In this document: positions 26,583-35,678 of the stretch, in pieces | Layout of the letters: every line of letters starts with the position of its first letter | Numbering within the stretch: position 1 is the stretch's first letter | DNA from: Pleomorphomonas carboxyditropha | GTDB taxonomy: Bacteria > Pseudomonadota > Alphaproteobacteria > Rhizobiales > Pleomorphomonadaceae | NCBI RefSeq assembly: GCF_002770725.1 | Contig: NZ_NQVN01000009.1 | Span: 62,001 to 126,000, forward strand | DNA length: 64,000 nt | Reading direction: 5' to 3' | The notes under the pieces: model-generated | Seen by the model: only the letters and a program-made list of their open reading frames with translations | Databases searched by the model: none | Told to the model about the DNA's origin: nothing | Translations under genes and position numbers: made by a program

Positions 26583-26865
26583 AGCCACCTTCGGCGGCTT
26601 CCGGCGCCAAGCGGCGCCGCGCGAAGCGGAAGCCGAGGGCCGGAGGCCCGCTGGCGATTGAGGCTAAAATAATATCGAAGCCGCCTTCGGCGGCTTCCGG
26701 CGCCAAGCGGCGCCGCGCGAAGCGGAAGCCGAGGGCCGGAGGCCCGCCGGCGATTGAGGCTAAACAATATCGAAGCCGCCTTTGGCGGCTTCCGGCGCCA
26801 AGCGGCGCCCGCGCGAAGCGCGAAAGCCAAGGGCCGGAGGCCCGCCGGCGACTGAGGCAGGATCA
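26581..26865. repeat. Three tandem copies of a 95-bp GC-rich repeat
   Basis: Copies at 26581-26676, 26677-26771 and 26772 to about 26865. Each begins with the palindrome GAAGCCGCC-TTC-GGCGGCTTC, followed by GGCGCCAAGCGGCGCC and GGGCCGGAGGCCC hairpins and the conserved GATTGAGGCTAAA tail. Copies 1 and 2 are almost identical; copy 3 has several changes and loses the tail. The remaining bases up to 26936 contain nothing recognised. Confidence 0.85.
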
Positions 26866-26936
26866 AAGCCGGGCGATCGCCGACAGGCGATGGCCTCGGC
26901 CTTGACCTTCCGGCGGGGGCATGCCACATGGCTCCC

Positions 26937-27317
26937 CGCCAGTCGGTCGGACGACCGCGCGGACAAGCGGCGAAAGCCCGTCCGGGAGGAAAGTCCGGGC
27001 TCCACGGAAACACGGTGCCGGGTAACGCCCGGCGAGGGCGACCTCAGGGAAAGTGCCACAGAGATCGAACCGCCCCGGTGCGCCGGGGTAAGGGTGAAAA
27101 GGCGGTGTAAGAGACCACCGCGGGACCGGCAACGGGACCGGCATGGCAAACCCCACCGGGAGCAAGACCGAATAGGGATGACGCGGGCGAAGGCCCAGCC
27201 TGTTTCCGGGCCAGTCGTCCGGGTTGGTTGCACGAGGCGTCCGGCAACGGCCGCCCCAGATGAATGGTCGTCGGGCGGGAAACCGCTCACAGAACCCGGC
27301 TTACAGACCGACTGGCC
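26937..27317 (+). ncRNA. rnpB: RNase P RNA (type A)
   Basis: Catalytic RNA that removes tRNA 5' leaders. Conserved elements are present in order: the 5' strand of P1 (CCAGTCGGTCGG) at 26939, the universal GAGGAAAGTCCGGGCTCC near 26988, the P10/11 region GCCACAGAGA, AGGGTGAAA followed by TAAGAGACCACCGCG, GATGACGCGGG, and the 3' portion CAGAACCCGGCTTACAGACC closing P1 with CCGACTGG at 27315. Ends are placed by the P1 helix and may be off by a few bases. Confidence 0.95.
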
Positions 27318-27620
27318 TTTATTCTCGCGCTTTGCCGCGTCGCCGCCGACAGGGGGCATAGCCGGTGCGCGCCTTACGTTTGTTCACTATCGATTGACAG
27401 TATGTTGACCGAAAGGCGGAATGGCTTTTCTTGAAGCGATCCACCGGCAAACCTATTCCTATATCCACAATTCGGCTTAAGCACTTTTGCCAAGGTGCTT
27501 GTGAGGGCTCTGCGCTGCGAGCGGTCGCATCGCAAACTCGCCGGATTGCCACCAGTCACGCGCCACCTCCCGGCGCTCGTCAATGGCGGGGCCGGCACCC
27601 CGCGAAGGAACAGGTCTGAT
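27318..27620. other. Gap between rnpB and the WrbA-like gene
   Basis: About 300 bases. A hairpin AAGCAC/GTGCTT lies at 27479-27500. No gene was recognised. Confidence 0.4.
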
Positions 27621-28175
27621 ATGGCTAAGGTCGCAATCGTCTATCATTCGGGATATGGCCACACCGAAGTGGTCGCCAGGGAAGTCGCCGCCGGCGCCGG
27701 TGCCGAGTTGGTGCCCATCGACGCCGAAGGCAACGTCAGCGAAGCGGGCTGGGCCAAGCTGGACGCGGCCGACGCCATCATCTTCGGCACGCCGACCTAC
27801 ATGGGCAACTCGAGCTGGCAGTTCAAGAAATTCGCCGACGCCACCTCCAAGGCCTGGTTTACCCGCAAGTGGCAGGACAAGGTGTTCGGCGGCTTCACCA
27901 ATTCCGCCAGCCTCAACGGCGACAAGCAGGTGACGCTCATCGGCCTGCAGACGCTGGCCTCCCAGCACGGCGGCATCTGGGTCAGCCTCGGCCTGTTGCC
28001 GGCCAACACCAAGGCGGCGACCCGCGACGACGTCAACAACCTGGGCGGCTCGGTCGGGCTGCTGGTCTCGACGCCGTCCGACGCCGGCGCCAACGAGGTG
28101 CCGACGGGCGATCTCGAGACGGCCCGCGCCTACGGTGCCCGCGTCGCGTCGGTGGCCGGCAAGCTGCTGAACTGA
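27621..28175 (+). CDS. WrbA-like flavodoxin-family NAD(P)H:quinone oxidoreductase
   Basis: Flavoprotein of 184 aa. The FMN phosphate loop is YHSGYGHTE (residues 8-16), the second flavin loop is GTPTYMGNSSWQFKKF and the third SLNGDKQ, all in WrbA-like order. Characterised relatives reduce quinones by two electrons and protect against oxidative stress. ATG 27621 follows GAAGGA. At 184 aa it is slightly shorter than E. coli WrbA (198 aa). It stands alone. Confidence 0.9.
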   Translation: MAKVAIVYHSGYGHTEVVAREVAAGAGAELVPIDAEGNVSEAGWAKLDAADAIIFGTPTYMGNSSWQFKKFADATSKAWFTRKWQDKVFGGFTNSASLNGDKQVTLIGLQTLASQHGGIWVSLGLLPANTKAATRDDVNNLGGSVGLLVSTPSDAGANEVPTGDLETARAYGARVASVAGKLLN

Positions 28176-28180
28176 TCCTA

Positions 28181-28283
28181 TAGCATTTTCGAGCGAAGTG
28201 GATACCGGTTCGCGTGAAGAAAATGCGTTAATTCAATAAGATAGAGCGGTTCTGCGTTTCCATGAAACACGGAAACGCTCTAG
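28181..28283. repeat. Dispersed palindromic intergenic repeat (TAGCATTTTC...CTCTAG type)
   Basis: Two hairpins: GCATTTTC pairs with GAAAATGC around an arm with ACCGGTT, then GCGTTTCC pairs with GGAAACGC; bounded by TAG at both ends. Same layout as 13852-13956. Lies just past the WrbA-like gene. Confidence 0.7.
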
Positions 28284-28344
28284 CGAGAAGGCCGAAAAGT
28301 CCGAAGGCGGCGGCCCGGCCGGGTTGCCGCCTTTCTGCCATCCG

Positions 28345-29259
28345 TCAGGCCGGCGGCAGCATGCCGCCGTTCTCGAGGAACAGCTTGGCCGTCAGGAAGT
28401 CCCGCCACGCCTCGCGCTTCTTGATCGGCGTCCGCAGGAGATAGGCGGGATGGAAGGTCGGCAGCGCCTTGAAGCGCTTGCCGCCGATCTCCAGTTCGCA
28501 CCAGCGGCCGCGCAGCTTGTTGATGCCCTGCTTGACCGCCTCGCCGCCCAAGAGCGCCTTGGCCGGCTGGGCGCCGAGGAAGACGATCAGCGCCGGGTCG
28601 ATCAGCTCGATCTGCCTCAGGATGAACGGCCGGCAGATGGCGATCTCCACGTCGGACGGGTCGCGGTTGCCCGGCGGACGCCAGTAGATGACGTTGGCGA
28701 TATAGGCGTTGTGGCCGCGGCTGTAGCCGATGGCGTCGAGCATGCGGTCGAGCAACTGGCCGGAACGGCCGACGAAGGGGCGGCCGGCGATGTCCTCGTC
28801 GCGGCCGGGCGCCTCGCCGACCAGCATCAGCTTGGCGGCCGGGTTGCCGTCGGCGAATACCGTGTTCTTGGCGGTGAGCTTGAGGTTGCAGCCGTCGAAG
28901 GCCTGGATCAGCGCCTTGAGCTCGTCGAGCGTCTTCGCCGACTGGGCGGCGGCGCGCGCCTGCATCACCGTGGCTTCGGTCGGCACCTGCGCCGTCTGGC
29001 TCGAGGCGGCGGCCGGGCGGGCCGGTGCGCCCGGCGGCGGGAATTCGGCCGCCGGCAGCGGGCGCCGGGCTTCCGGCTGCGGTGGCGACTGTCGCCGGGC
29101 CGCCTGGCTTTCCGCCGCCGCCTTCGCCCTGGCGCTCTCCTGGAACCGATCGAGCGGCGCCTCGGCCAGCGTCACGTCGACGCCCATCGCCGCATACCAT
29201 TCGAAGAGGGCTGCGGCGGCGTCGAGGCCGGGGGAGGGGGGCGTCGGATCGGACGGCAT
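28345..29259 (-). CDS. Uracil-DNA glycosylase, family 4-like
   Basis: DNA repair enzyme of 304 aa removing uracil from DNA. The first 110 residues are a proline- and alanine-rich extension. The catalytic domain has motif [21 protein letters not shown] (region, about residues 150-170), the RPPGNRDPS loop and the HPAYLL motif. Compared with family 4 enzymes, the first cysteine pair is reduced to one Cys (FDGCNL) and the cysteine of KCRPP is a Trp (YWRPP), so only two of four Fe-S ligands appear. ATG 29259 follows AGAAGGG. It is divergent from the ETF-QO gene. Confidence 0.85.
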   Translation of the reverse strand: MPSDPTPPSPGLDAAAALFEWYAAMGVDVTLAEAPLDRFQESARAKAAAESQAARRQSPPQPEARRPLPAAEFPPPGAPARPAAASSQTAQVPTEATVMQARAAAQSAKTLDELKALIQAFDGCNLKLTAKNTVFADGNPAAKLMLVGEAPGRDEDIAGRPFVGRSGQLLDRMLDAIGYSRGHNAYIANVIYWRPPGNRDPSDVEIAICRPFILRQIELIDPALIVFLGAQPAKALLGGEAVKQGINKLRGRWCELEIGGKRFKALPTFHPAYLLRTPIKKREAWRDFLTAKLFLENGGMLPPA

Positions 29260-29467
29260 GGCCCTTCTATAGAGCAGGATGATCGCCGAGGGAACGTCGG
29301 AGCCGTGCCTGGCGGCGTTCCGCCCGAAAGCGTTTGATCGCGTCCGCGGATCGTGGTTGAAGGGCTGCGATGCGCAGACCGGTGTTTTCACCCAGGCTTC
29401 GCCGGGCGACATTGGCGCGGATGATGCACGCGACGTTGGCGATCAGTTGCCGAAAAGAGAGACATTC

Positions 29468-31135
29468 ATGACCCTGCCCGAGCGCGAATCCATGGAATTC
29501 GACGTGGTGATCGTCGGCGCCGGCCCGGCCGGCCTCGCCGCCGCCATTCGCGTGAAGCAGCAGGCCGCCGCGAGCAGTCGGGACGTTTCCGTGCTGGTGC
29601 TCGAAAAGGGCTCGGAGGTCGGCGCCCACATTCTCTCCGGCGCCGTGGTGGACGTCTCCGGCATCTCGGCTCTCCTGCCCGACTGGCGCGACGATCCGGA
29701 CACGCCGTTCAAGACGCCGGTCACCGACGACCGCTTCTTCTTCCTGTTCGAAAAGTTCGGCATCCGCCTGCCGAACCTGCTGCTGCCGCCGCTGATGAGC
29801 AACCACGGCGCCTATGCGGTGTCGCTGGGCAACGTCTGCCGCTGGCTGGCGCAGAAGGCCGAGGCGCTCGGCGTCGAAATCTACCCGGGCTTTGCCGCCG
29901 CCGAGGTGCTCTACGACGACGACAACAGGGTGATCGGCGTCGCCACCGGCGACATGGGCGTTCAAAAGGACGGAACGCCCGGCCCCAACTTCCAGCGCGG
30001 CATGGCGCTTCTCGCCGGATACACGCTGTTCGCCGAGGGGGCGCGCGGTTCGCTGTCCAAGAAGCTGATCGCCCGCTACCGGCTGGACGACGGCCGCGAG
30101 CCGCAGAAATTCGGCCTCGGCCTCAAGGAGCTGTGGGATATCGCGCCGGACAAGGCGAAGCCCGGCCTGGTGCAGCATTCCTTCGGCTGGCCGCTCGGCG
30201 GCGGCACCGGCGGCGGCTCCTTCCTCTACCATCTCGAGAACAACCAGGTGGCCGTCGGCTTCGTCGTTCATCTCAACTACGACAACCCCTATCTTTCCCC
30301 CTTCGAGGAATTTCAGCGCTTCAAGACGCATCCGCTCGTCCGCGGCACCTTCGAGGGCGGCCGGCGCGTCGCCTACGGCGCGCGGGCGCTCACCGAAGGC
30401 GGCTGGCAGTCGGTGCCGAAGCTCGTCTTTCCCGGCGGCGCGCTGATCGGCTGCTCGGCCGGCTTCATGAACGTGCCGCGCATCAAGGGCAGCCACAACG
30501 CGGTGCAGTCGGGCATCCTCGCCGCCGACGCGGTGGTCGAGGCCATCGCCGCCGGCCGCTCGGGCGACGAACTGACGCCCTACGACGCCGGCTGGCGGGC
30601 ATCGGCCATCGGCAAGGACCTCAAGCGCGTGCGCAACGTCAAGCCGCTGTGGTCGCGGTTCGGCACGCTGCTCGGCATCGGCCTCGGCGGCCTCGACATG
30701 TGGCTGGAAACGCTGTTCGGCGTCTCGCCCTTCGGCACCCTGCGGCACGGCAAGACCGACGCCGACTGCCTGAAGCCGGCTGCGCGCTTCAAGCCGATCG
30801 TCTATCCGAAGCCGGACGGCAAGCTCACCTTCGATCGGCTGTCGTCGGTCTTCCTGTCAGGCACCGCCCACGAGGAGAACCAGCCGGTGCATTTGAAGCT
30901 GCTGGACCCGGACTTGCAGAAGGTTTCGGAGCTCGACGTGTTCGCCGGCCCGTCGGCCCGCTACTGCCCGGCCGGCGTCTACGAGTGGGTGGACGAGCCA
31001 ACCGGCGGGCCGCGTTATGTAATCAATGCCCCAAACTGTGTTCACTGCAAAACTTGTGATATCAAGGACCCCAACCAGAACATCGATTGGGCGGTCCCGG
31101 AGGGAGCGGGAGGACCCAATTATCCAAACATGTAA
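29468..31135 (+). CDS. Electron transfer flavoprotein-ubiquinone oxidoreductase
   Basis: Inner-membrane-associated enzyme of 555 aa passing electrons from ETF to ubiquinone, linking acyl-CoA and amine dehydrogenation to the respiratory chain. The FAD motif is VVIVGAGPAGLAAA near residue 15, the second FAD region is GSHNAVQSGILAA, and the C-terminal 4Fe-4S domain has NCVHCKTCDIKDPNQNIDW. ATG 29468 is chosen since the FAD motif follows at the expected distance; an upstream ATG at 29279 would overlap the UDG promoter. Length agrees with bacterial ETF-QO. Confidence 0.96.
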   Translation: MTLPERESMEFDVVIVGAGPAGLAAAIRVKQQAAASSRDVSVLVLEKGSEVGAHILSGAVVDVSGISALLPDWRDDPDTPFKTPVTDDRFFFLFEKFGIRLPNLLLPPLMSNHGAYAVSLGNVCRWLAQKAEALGVEIYPGFAAAEVLYDDDNRVIGVATGDMGVQKDGTPGPNFQRGMALLAGYTLFAEGARGSLSKKLIARYRLDDGREPQKFGLGLKELWDIAPDKAKPGLVQHSFGWPLGGGTGGGSFLYHLENNQVAVGFVVHLNYDNPYLSPFEEFQRFKTHPLVRGTFEGGRRVAYGARALTEGGWQSVPKLVFPGGALIGCSAGFMNVPRIKGSHNAVQSGILAADAVVEAIAAGRSGDELTPYDAGWRASAIGKDLKRVRNVKPLWSRFGTLLGIGLGGLDMWLETLFGVSPFGTLRHGKTDADCLKPAARFKPIVYPKPDGKLTFDRLSSVFLSGTAHEENQPVHLKLLDPDLQKVSELDVFAGPSARYCPAGVYEWVDEPTGGPRYVINAPNCVHCKTCDIKDPNQNIDWAVPEGAGGPNYPNM

Positions 31136-31168
31136 TGGTCATTTCGTTCTAGCGGGTAGGGTGGATTG

Positions 31169-31852
31169 ATGAGCGAGCGGGTAGAAGATGCGCAATCGGC
31201 CGATGTCGGCCAGAATTGGACGGCGATCGTTGCCGAGGACCATCCGATCATCCAGTCGGCGGTTGTGCGCATCCTGAAGAAACGCTTCGGCTTCCGGCAG
31301 CCGATTCTCGCCACCAGTTACGACGAGCTGGCTGACGCCGTTCTCGATACCGGTGAAAATACGCTGGTCATTACCGACCTCGTCATGCCCGGCATGCGCG
31401 GCCTCGACACGATCAAGCACATTCGCTCGTTGGCGCCGAAAGCCTTCGTGGCCGTCTATTCCTCCAATTCCGGCGAGGAGCTGGCGCAAGGCTGCCTCGA
31501 TCTCGGCTGCCGCGCCTTCATCGGCAAGCGGTCGTCGGAAGACATGCTGGCGGCGGCCATCGAGACGGTGCTCGACGGCGGCACCATCATCGAGGTCGGC
31601 GCCGACAATTCGGCGGTGTCGCAGGCCGTGCTGGAGCGTTCGGCGCTGGTGGCCGAATTGTCGCCGCAGCAGCTCAAGGTGTTCCAGCTTCTCGGCGACG
31701 GTCTTCTCAACAAGCAGATCGCCTACCAGCTCGGCATCTCCGAGGCGACCGTCAAGGCGCACGTCGGCAAGATCCTCGAGACGCTGAAGATCACCTCGCG
31801 CAGCCAGGCCGCCATCACCTCCGCCTGGATGGCCGAGCACGGCCTGATCTGA
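31169..31852 (+). CDS. Response regulator, REC plus LuxR-type helix-turn-helix
   Basis: NarL/FixJ-type regulator of 227 aa. The receiver domain (about residues 12-130) holds the phosphorylatable Asp in VITDLVMPGMRG and the acidic pair IVAEDHP. The LuxR-type DNA-binding domain (about 160-222) is LSPQQLKVFQLLGDGLLNKQIAYQLGISEATVKAHVGKIL (region). No histidine kinase gene is adjacent. It starts 33 bases after ETF-QO and ends one base before the GTG of the NUDIX gene, so the three may be cotranscribed. Confidence 0.93.
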   Translation: MSERVEDAQSADVGQNWTAIVAEDHPIIQSAVVRILKKRFGFRQPILATSYDELADAVLDTGENTLVITDLVMPGMRGLDTIKHIRSLAPKAFVAVYSSNSGEELAQGCLDLGCRAFIGKRSSEDMLAAAIETVLDGGTIIEVGADNSAVSQAVLERSALVAELSPQQLKVFQLLGDGLLNKQIAYQLGISEATVKAHVGKILETLKITSRSQAAITSAWMAEHGLI

Positions 31853-31853
31853 G

Positions 31854-32393
31854 GTGATCCGCTCTGTCGGCAGCCGCGTCGTCTATGAAAACCGCTGGAT
31901 GCGCGTCCGCGAGGACGCCGTCGAGCGGCCGGACGGTTCGCGCGGTCTCTACGGCGTCGTCGAGAAGCCGGATTTCGTCGCCATCGCTGCCATCGACCGG
32001 CCGCGCCGCCTGATCCATCTCGTCGAGCAGTATCGCTATCCGGTCGCCGGCCGCTACTGGGAGCTGCCGCAAGGCTCCTGGGAAACGCGGCCGGACGTGC
32101 CGCCCGAGGAGGTCGCCCGCGCCGAACTCTCGGAAGAGACCGGCATCGTTGCCAAAAAGATGACGCGCGTCGGCGACTTGTTCCTCGCCTACGGCTATTC
32201 GTCGCAGCGCTATCACATCTTCCTGGCCGAGGACCTGGAGCAGGGCGCTGCCGCCCTCGAAGCCGAGGAAGCCGATCTCGTCTCCCGCGCCTTTCCGCTT
32301 GCCGAGGTCGAGGCGATGATCGCCGACGGCACCATCCGCGACGCCACCACGGTGGCGGCGTTCGGCCTGATCCGGCTGAAGGGATTGCTATAG
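31854..32393 (+). CDS. NUDIX hydrolase, ADP-ribose pyrophosphatase-like
   Basis: Enzyme of 179 aa with the fold of ADP-ribose/nucleotide-sugar pyrophosphatases. The upstream strand VEQYRYPVAGRYWELPQGSW matches this class. The Nudix box reads AELSEETGI in place of REUxEExGU, so its arginine is alanine, and the preceding loop is two residues longer than the classical box; the catalytic glutamates remain. GTG at 31854 begins one base past the response regulator stop. The TAG stop codon is the first triplet of a dispersed repeat. Confidence 0.87.
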   Translation: MIRSVGSRVVYENRWMRVREDAVERPDGSRGLYGVVEKPDFVAIAAIDRPRRLIHLVEQYRYPVAGRYWELPQGSWETRPDVPPEEVARAELSEETGIVAKKMTRVGDLFLAYGYSSQRYHIFLAEDLEQGAAALEAEEADLVSRAFPLAEVEAMIADGTIRDATTVAAFGLIRLKGLL

Positions 32394-32455
32394 CATCGGA
32401 CCGAAAAGTGGAATTCGGTTTTCGGAAAATCCGATGCGAAAACAAAAGACTAGAT
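32391..32455 (+). repeat. Dispersed repeat, GCATCGGACCGAAA family, copy 2
   Basis: TAGCATCGGACCGAAAAG to TCCGATGCG with AACAAAAGACTAGAT. It starts with the stop codon of the NUDIX gene. Confidence 0.75.
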
Positions 32456-32459
32456 CGCC

Positions 32460-33110
32460 TCAGATCTCTTCCAGCAGGTCGTCGTAGAAGCGCTGCAGCC
32501 GGGCGTGGCGCTCGGCGGCCAGCCGGCGGCCGGTCGCCGTCTTGAAGCCTTCGCAGAGCTTGAACAGCTTGGTTATGAAGTGATCGAGCGCGAAGCGGCT
32601 GTCGTTGAGCGGCCGCTCTTCGGCCGAGGGGTCGCCGGCGTCGTAAAGATGGTTGTTCAGCCGGCCGGCGACGTAGAAGCAGCGGGCCGCGCCGATCATG
32701 CCGATGGCGTCGAGCCGGTCGGCGTCCTGCAGGATGCGGGCCTCCAGCGTGACCGGCTCGATGCCGCCGGAAAAACTGTGCGCCTCGATGGCATGCGCCA
32801 CCTTTTCCCGCCGTTCCGCCTCCCAGCCGATATCGGCCAGGATGTCGCGCGCCTTCTGCGCCGACAGCCGGGACGCCAGGGGCCGGTCCGGCGAGTTCTT
32901 CTCGACGGCGACGCAATCATGCAGCAGCACGGCCGCCACCAGGATCTCGGTATCGCCGCCCTCGTTGTCGGAGATGACGGTGGCATTCTTCCACACCCGC
33001 AGAATGTGGGAGAAATCGTGGCTGCCGTCGGTGGAGCAGACGCAAGCGCCCGAGTGAGGCAGAAGAAGGGAAGCGAGGCGGTCGTGCGGAGAGAACAGCG
33101 AAAAGGTCAA
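32460..33110 (-). CDS. HD domain phosphohydrolase
   Basis: Metal-dependent phosphohydrolase of 216 aa. The HD metal motif is complete: His in HDFSHILRVW, His-Asp in LLHDCVAVE and Asp in DADRLDAIG. The overall pattern resembles the YedJ/YpgQ group of small nucleotide or pyrophosphate hydrolases. No sensory or synthetase domain is attached. It stands alone between the NUDIX gene and glyS, and its substrate is unknown. Confidence 0.9.
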   Translation of the reverse strand: MTFSLFSPHDRLASLLLPHSGACVCSTDGSHDFSHILRVWKNATVISDNEGGDTEILVAAVLLHDCVAVEKNSPDRPLASRLSAQKARDILADIGWEAERREKVAHAIEAHSFSGGIEPVTLEARILQDADRLDAIGMIGAARCFYVAGRLNNHLYDAGDPSAEERPLNDSRFALDHFITKLFKLCEGFKTATGRRLAAERHARLQRFYDDLLEEI

Positions 33111-33257
33111 CAGCGCTCATCCGTTAGCGAAAGTTGTGGGCATCAGCATACGCCGAAAGTCTTATATGCCAAGCTTTTTCGTGGAATATACGCGCAAAAA
33201 AAGCACGGCCACAATCGTAACGATTTCAAGTTGACTTTGGTTTCGCGGATCGAAACA

Positions 33258-33296
33258 AAAAAGCCGCTCGCCGAACACTGGCGGGCAGCTTTCCTC
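33258..33296 (-). terminator. Leftward intrinsic terminator downstream of glyS
   Basis: On the minus strand AAAGCTGCCCGCC pairs with GGCGAGCGGCTTT (one mismatch, one G-U), followed by a run of six T including the stem end, then GTTT. It lies about 185 bases past the glyS stop. Confidence 0.55.
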
Positions 33297-33429
33297 GTCA
33301 AAAATAACGAGTGCCTAGCCTTTGCCGGTGAGGCGTGTCATGGGGGCGTCCGAAGAAGTCTTGCTGCCAACGGCAGTATGCGCCAGTAACCTCTACCGGC
33401 CTGAAGTTCGCTCCGTTCAGCTCGACGAG

Positions 33430-33472
33430 CCCTCTCCCCCTTGTGGGGGAGAGTTGGAGAGAGGGGTGAGAC
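33430..33472. repeat. CCTCTCCCCCTTGTGGGGGAGAG intergenic palindrome
   Basis: CTCTCCCCC pairs with GGGGGAGAG around a TTGT loop, then GGAGAGAGGGG follows. This is a repeat type very common between genes of Hyphomicrobiales. It sits 10 bases past the glyS stop. Confidence 0.7.
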
Positions 33473-33480
33473 CGAAGGTC

Positions 33481-35520
33481 TTAACCTTCGATCTTCGAGA
33501 AGTCGGCCACCTGATGGCAGGCGTCGCGCAGCACCGTCAGCAGGGCAAGGCGATTGGCGCGCACGCGTTCATCGGCGTCGTTGACCAGCACCTTGTCGAA
33601 GAAGGCATCGACCGGGGCGCGTAGCGTGGCGAGCGCCTTCATGGCGCCTTCGAAGTTCTCGGCAGCGACGGCGTCGTGGGCCGCCTCGGCGGCGGCATCG
33701 ACGGCGGCGGCCAGCGCCTTCTCCTCGGCTTCCTTGAACAGGCTGGCGTCGACGGCGGCGGCGACGGCCGTGCCCTTCTTCTCCTCGGCCTTCAGGATGT
33801 TGGCGGCGCGCTTGTAGCCGGCCAACAGGTTCTTGCCGTCGTCGGTGGCGAGCAGGGCGCCCAGCGCCTCGACGCGCTTGACGATCAGCAAGAGGTCGTC
33901 CTGGCCGCCGAGGGCGAACACCGCGTCGACGAGGTCGAAGCGGGTGCCCTGCTCGCGGAGCTGCACCTTCAGCCGGTCGGCGAAGAAGTTGAGGAGATCG
34001 GGCGTCTTGCTCGAATAGGCGTTGAGCGGCAGGCGGACGCCATTGTCGAGGATGATACGGATGACGCCCAGCGCCGCCCGGCGCAGCGCGAACGGGTCCT
34101 TGCTGCCGGTCGGCTTCTCGTCGATCGCCCAGAAGCCGACCAGCGTATCGAGCTTGTCGGCGAGCGCCACCGCGATGGAGACCGGCGCCGCCGGCACCCG
34201 GTCGGACGGCCCCTGCGGCTTCCAGTGCTCCTCGATGGCGGCGGCGACGGCCGCGTCCTCGCCGCCATGCGCCGCGTAGTAGCGGCCCATCAGGCCCTGG
34301 ACCTCGGGGAACTCGCCGACGACGCCGGACAGGAGGTCGGCCTTGGCGAGCAGGGCGGCACGGGCCGCCTTGTCGGCATCGGCGCCGACCAGCGGTGCGA
34401 TCTCGCGGGCGAGCGCCACGATGCGCCGCACGCGGTCGCCCTGGCTGCCGAGCTTCTCGTGGAAGGTGATGCCCTCGAGCTTGGGCACCAGCGTCTCCAG
34501 GGGAATGGCGAGGTCGCCGTCCCAGAAGAACTTGGCGTCCGACAGGCGGGCGCGGATGACGCGCTCGTTGCCGGCGATGATGGTGGCGCCGCCGTCGGTC
34601 GCCGCCATGTTGGAGGTCAGGATGAAGCGGTTGGCGAGGCGGCCGGTCTTGGGGTCCCGCAGCACGAAGCATTTCTGATTGGCGCGGATGGTGGCGCGGA
34701 TCACCTCGTCCGGCACGTCGAGGAAGGCGGGGTCGAAGGCGCCCATCAGCACCACCGGCCATTCGACGAGGCCGGCCACCTCGTTGAGCAGCCCTTCGTC
34801 CTCGACCAGCTCGAGGCCGGCCGCGAAGGCGAGGTCCCGCGCGTCGTGCAGGATGATGTCGCGGCGGCGGGCCGGATCGAGCACCACCTTGGCCTTCTCC
34901 AGCTTCTCGACGTAGTCGGAAAAGCGCCGCACCTTGATCGCCTCGGGGGCCAGGAAGCGGTGGCCGTAGGTGACGTTGCCCGAGCGGATGCCGTCCACCT
35001 CGAAGTCGATGACGACGGGCTCCTCGGTCTCCGGGCCGAAGCTGCAGACGATCGAGTGCAGCGGCCGCACCCAGCGCAGCGTGCCCGAGCCCCAGCGCTG
35101 CGACTTCGGCCAGGGGAAGCCGCGGATGACGGCCGGCAGCAGTTCGGCGATGATCGCCTCGGCGGCGCGGCCGGGCTTGACGAGGTCGGCGACGTAGAAG
35201 TTGCCCTTCTTCGGGTCGGAGACGACGCGCGCCCTGGCGATGTCGTCGAGCCCGGCGCCGCGCAGGAAGCCCTGGATGGCACCGGCCGGCGCGTCGGTGC
35301 GCGGGCCCTTCTTCTCCTCGCGGATGTCGGGCGAGCGGGTGGTGAGGCCGTGAACGGTCAGCGCGAGGCGGCGCGGCGTCGCAAAGGCGCCGGCGCTTTC
35401 ATAGGTGAGGCCGGCGTCCACCAGACCGTTCGTCACCAGGCCCTTGAGATCGTCGGCGGCCTTCGCCTGCATGCGGGCGGGGATCTCTTCCGAGAAGAGT
35501 TCGATGAGAAGATCGGGCAT
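33481..35520 (-). CDS. glyS: Glycyl-tRNA synthetase beta subunit
   Basis: Beta subunit (679 aa) of the alpha2-beta2 bacterial glycyl-tRNA synthetase, required for tRNA-Gly recognition and aminoacylation. It starts [18 protein letters not shown], the family signature, and has GRFVLTSN-like RFILTSNM and the C-terminal anticodon-binding region with [11 protein letters not shown]. Length is normal. The alpha subunit glyQ is not in the window, although it is commonly upstream; the next gene on this strand is a cell wall hydrolase, so glyQ must lie elsewhere. Confidence 0.96.
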   Translation of the reverse strand: MPDLLIELFSEEIPARMQAKAADDLKGLVTNGLVDAGLTYESAGAFATPRRLALTVHGLTTRSPDIREEKKGPRTDAPAGAIQGFLRGAGLDDIARARVVSDPKKGNFYVADLVKPGRAAEAIIAELLPAVIRGFPWPKSQRWGSGTLRWVRPLHSIVCSFGPETEEPVVIDFEVDGIRSGNVTYGHRFLAPEAIKVRRFSDYVEKLEKAKVVLDPARRRDIILHDARDLAFAAGLELVEDEGLLNEVAGLVEWPVVLMGAFDPAFLDVPDEVIRATIRANQKCFVLRDPKTGRLANRFILTSNMAATDGGATIIAGNERVIRARLSDAKFFWDGDLAIPLETLVPKLEGITFHEKLGSQGDRVRRIVALAREIAPLVGADADKAARAALLAKADLLSGVVGEFPEVQGLMGRYYAAHGGEDAAVAAAIEEHWKPQGPSDRVPAAPVSIAVALADKLDTLVGFWAIDEKPTGSKDPFALRRAALGVIRIILDNGVRLPLNAYSSKTPDLLNFFADRLKVQLREQGTRFDLVDAVFALGGQDDLLLIVKRVEALGALLATDDGKNLLAGYKRAANILKAEEKKGTAVAAAVDASLFKEAEEKALAAAVDAAAEAAHDAVAAENFEGAMKALATLRAPVDAFFDKVLVNDADERVRANRLALLTVLRDACHQVADFSKIEG

Positions 35521-35678
35521 GGTGGTCCTCGGGTCCTCCCGGCGTCTCGCCGGTCGTCTTGGAATGCTGCGTCTGATTAGTCGGTTCGGGGAAAAATGTC
35601 ATCCCCGAATAGACGCGCGCCAAGACGGGAGACCACGGGAAACCGAGGCGGGAATTATGCCTGCCGGGCGGCGGCGGC

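Larger units (their letters stand above)
33111..33480. other. Gap between HD gene and glyS
   Basis: About 370 bases. The AT-rich part (33130-33260) should hold the HD gene promoter. It also contains a leftward terminator and a CTCTCCCCC-type palindrome, listed separately. No tRNA or other gene was found. Confidence 0.45.

Noticed and set aside
26581-26865. Possible CRISPR array
   Set aside because: The units are 95 bp, contiguous and without distinct spacers, and no cas gene is present.
26564-27359. Open frames overlapping the tandem repeats and the RNase P RNA
   Set aside because: The region is non-coding RNA and repeat DNA; the frames are by-products of its GC content.
29267-30748. A 493-codon frame antisense to the ETF-quinone oxidoreductase gene
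   Set aside because: Composition is typical of shadow translation and the sense strand has a complete, well-conserved gene.
33111-33260. Possible tRNA or small RNA gene in an AT-rich gap
   Set aside because: No cloverleaf, T-loop GTTC motif or promoter-terminator pair on one strand could be assembled.
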